A stretch of 7,027 nucleotides of DNA from JAEELC01 sp963605425 (GTDB lineage: Bacteria > Bacillota_I > Bacilli_A > Acholeplasmatales > Anaeroplasmataceae). Shown piece after piece: positions 5,826-7,027 of this stretch. The stretch lies in contig CAVCUQ010000057.1 of NCBI GenBank assembly GCA_963605425.1, positions 1 through 7,027 of the forward strand. The letters are read 5' to 3'. The notes below the pieces were generated by a model, which saw only the letters and a program-made list of their open reading frames with translations, searched no databases and was not told where the DNA came from. A program made the position numbers and the translations under genes. Numbering within the stretch: the first letter of the stretch is position 1; each line of letters starts with the position of its first letter.

Positions 5826-6203
5826 ATGGGATATTTAGGATTTAAACTCAGAACGTATTTTAAAGATTATGAAAGTCTAGAAGAAAATGGTATTAGTAAA
5901 GTAAATAAACATTATTACTTAGATAATATTGAATTTGTTGAAGATGCAGTTAATAAAACTAAAGTATCACCACTTAAAATAATATGTACAATCGTATTAT
6001 CAATTTATTTTCTATTTTGGTTTTTTATTTTCATTTCAAATTGTTTATATGATACTTATATATCGATTTCGACTAATCTACAAGGACTTTTTGGACTCCT
6101 TTGTATTTTTATGCTTTATTCAACATTTTTCACCCCATTATTTTACTTTTTATGTTATTTTTGTAAAGGTCAAGAGGAAAATGAAGAAAAATGGCAATTT
6201 TAA
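5826..6203 (+). CDS. Small membrane protein with two predicted helices, unknown function
   Basis: A 125-residue protein I do not recognise. Residues 1-45 are polar (KLRTYFKDYESLEENG, YYLDNIEF). Hydrophobic segments lie at about 50-71 (PLKIICTIVLSIYFLFWFFIF) and about 86-112 (LFGLLCIFMLYSTFFTPLFYF); both ends would probably face the cytosol. GGAGGG (5815-5820) is 5 nt before the ATG, and the previous gene's stop is one base away, so the two are cotranscribed and probably translationally coupled. A secreted protein with a small membrane partner could be an effector with immunity or anchoring protein, but that is inference. The stop is only 8 bp from the end of istB, so the last residues (KGQEENEEKWQF) may come from IS flanking DNA rather than the original gene. 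Confidence 0.65.
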   Translation: MGYLGFKLRTYFKDYESLEENGISKVNKHYYLDNIEFVEDAVNKTKVSPLKIICTIVLSIYFLFWFFIFISNCLYDTYISISTNLQGLFGLLCIFMLYSTFFTPLFYFLCYFCKGQEENEEKWQF

Positions 6204-6211
6204 AATGTAGG

Positions 6212-6952
6212 TTAATTACTAGCCTCTATCAAGTCCTTAATTCTATATGATGGACCAGTAATTTTAATAACTGTTGAATGATGAACTAATCTATCAAGTA
6301 TTGCAGTTGCTAATACTGAATCACCGAATATTTCATTCCAGCTCGATAAAGATTTATTTGATGTTATTATTGTTGATTTCTTTTCATATCTCGCATTTAT
6401 TAGTTGGAAGAATACCTGAGAATATTCCTTGTTAACAGGGAGATAGCCAATTTCATCAATAATAAGAAGCTTGTACTTAAGATAATGTTTGACTATGTTT
6501 TCTTGTCTATTTTCATGACAAGCCTTTTTAATTTTGTTTATTAAATCATTAAAATGAATAAAATAAGTACTAATATGCTTACTAGCAGCTTCGGTTCCTA
6601 TAGCCACAGCTAAATGAGTCTTTCCAGTTCCAGGTGACCCGATGAATAAAATGTTGCTTGAAGTCTCGATAAACCTTAAACTAGCTAAATCGAGTATTTG
6701 ACCTTTAGATATGGAACTTTGATAATCAAAATCAAATTCCTCGATTGTTCTCTTATAACAAAAGTTGGAAATTTTTATATTTACCTCTCTAGCTCGCTCA
6801 TTTCTAAATGCTATTTCCTTATCTGTTAATTCTTTTAAAGCAGTTACAAATGATTTATTAGGATTTGTATCTAAGTAGTCATTTATTGAACTTTTAATAG
6901 TATCTAGTTTAAGTTCTTCAAGATTTGTTAATAAATCACTATAATCACTCAT
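6212..6952 (-). CDS. istB: IS21-family ATP-binding helper protein IstB
   Basis: IstB is the AAA+ ATPase that assembles on target DNA and activates the IstA transposase. This 246-residue protein has the family's normal length. It shows the N-terminal helical part (1-95), Walker A GSPGTGKTHLA, Walker B LLIIDEIGYLP, then FFQLINARYEKKSTIITSNK (the family's conserved Walker B-to-sensor 1 stretch), and AILDRLVHHSTVIKITGPSYR near the C-terminus with the arginine-finger-like DRL. The frame is intact. Its start overlaps the end of istA by 8 nt, and AGGA lies 7 nt before the ATG within istA, so translation is coupled. It converges on the membrane protein gene at 5826-6203. Confidence 0.95.
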   Translation of the reverse strand: MSDYSDLLTNLEELKLDTIKSSINDYLDTNPNKSFVTALKELTDKEIAFRNERAREVNIKISNFCYKRTIEEFDFDYQSSISKGQILDLASLRFIETSSNILFIGSPGTGKTHLAVAIGTEAASKHISTYFIHFNDLINKIKKACHENRQENIVKHYLKYKLLIIDEIGYLPVNKEYSQVFFQLINARYEKKSTIITSNKSLSSWNEIFGDSVLATAILDRLVHHSTVIKITGPSYRIKDLIEASN

Positions 6953-7027
6953 TTTGTGTTCCTACCTCATCATAAAGCTTAAGCATTTTCTCAGCTATTT
7001 CATCTAAATCTTTATCACTTTTGTTTT
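6945..7027 (-). CDS. istA: IS21-family transposase IstA, C-terminal end (partial)
   Basis: The frame ends ...DKDLDEIAEKMLKLYDEVG, TQNE, then TGA at 6947-6945, overlapping the istB start by 8 nt, as is usual for IS21 elements. IstA is the DDE transposase. Only 26 codons are in the window, so catalytic residues cannot be checked. Identification rests on the charged C-terminal tail and on its position before istB. Confidence 0.8.
   Translation of the reverse strand, partial: NKSDKDLDEIAEKMLKLYDEVGTQNE

Larger units (their letters stand above)
6204..7027 (-). mobile_element. IS21-family insertion sequence, downstream part
   Basis: The element is defined by istB and the overlapping 3' end of istA, both leftward. 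Its downstream terminal repeat was not found: only 8 bp separate istB's stop from the preceding gene's stop, and nothing there or just upstream matches the gtgcggacataaa repeat at the left of the window. Either the element is truncated, its end lies inside the last codons of the 5826 gene, or it is a different IS21 type. The left limit given is therefore approximate. Confidence 0.7.

Noticed and set aside
1..7027. TGA read as Trp (Mycoplasma/Spiroplasma code)
   Set aside because: No gene needs TGA read through, Trp is TGG throughout, and istA ends at TGA exactly where IS21 elements overlap istB.

Overview
The window is about 72-75% A+T by eye. It has clear AGGAGG-type ribosome binding sites, TTGACA/TATAAT promoters (some with an extended TGn -10) and hairpin terminators. 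This suggests a low-GC Gram-positive lineage: Bacillota, or a standard-code member of the Mycoplasmatota such as an Acholeplasma/Izemoplasma-type organism. No internal TGA is needed to read any gene, and Trp is encoded by TGG. The exact taxon cannot be fixed from this sequence.

Layout. Positions 1-53 are the end of an insertion sequence, with the first four codons of a transposase running leftward out of the window. Position 54 onward is the 3' part of an mcrC restriction gene with its 5' part missing; it also carries an in-frame stop and a one-base frameshift. At 1028-2275 is an AlbA_2/GHKL ATP-binding protein with its own promoter and an unusual repeat-rich upstream region. It converges on a TIM-barrel sugar isomerase/epimerase-like gene (2326-3072, minus) across a shared hairpin terminator. 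Divergent from that gene is the relic of a YfhO-type membrane protein (about 3221-3504), whose first helix and last domain are joined after loss of most of the gene. A second bidirectional terminator separates it from a stand-alone P-loop ATPase (3584-4648, minus), whose leader and start codon lie in three tandem 29-bp units.

At 4964-6203 a strong promoter drives a two-gene unit. The first gene is a secreted DUF6973-like protein whose reading frame breaks at 5321-5327. The break is an A AAA AAG heptamer followed, after 7 nt, by a small hairpin; a -1 shift there restores one 269-residue protein. The second gene is a small two-helix membrane protein. The window ends with an IS21-family istB and the 3' end of istA (minus).

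Overall this looks like an accessory island between two IS21-type elements in the same orientation, with several decaying genes. The intact genes do not form one recognisable pathway. The observations most worth testing are the frameshift site (programmed or mutational), the 29-bp units with nested mini-ORFs, and the internally deleted YfhO relic.
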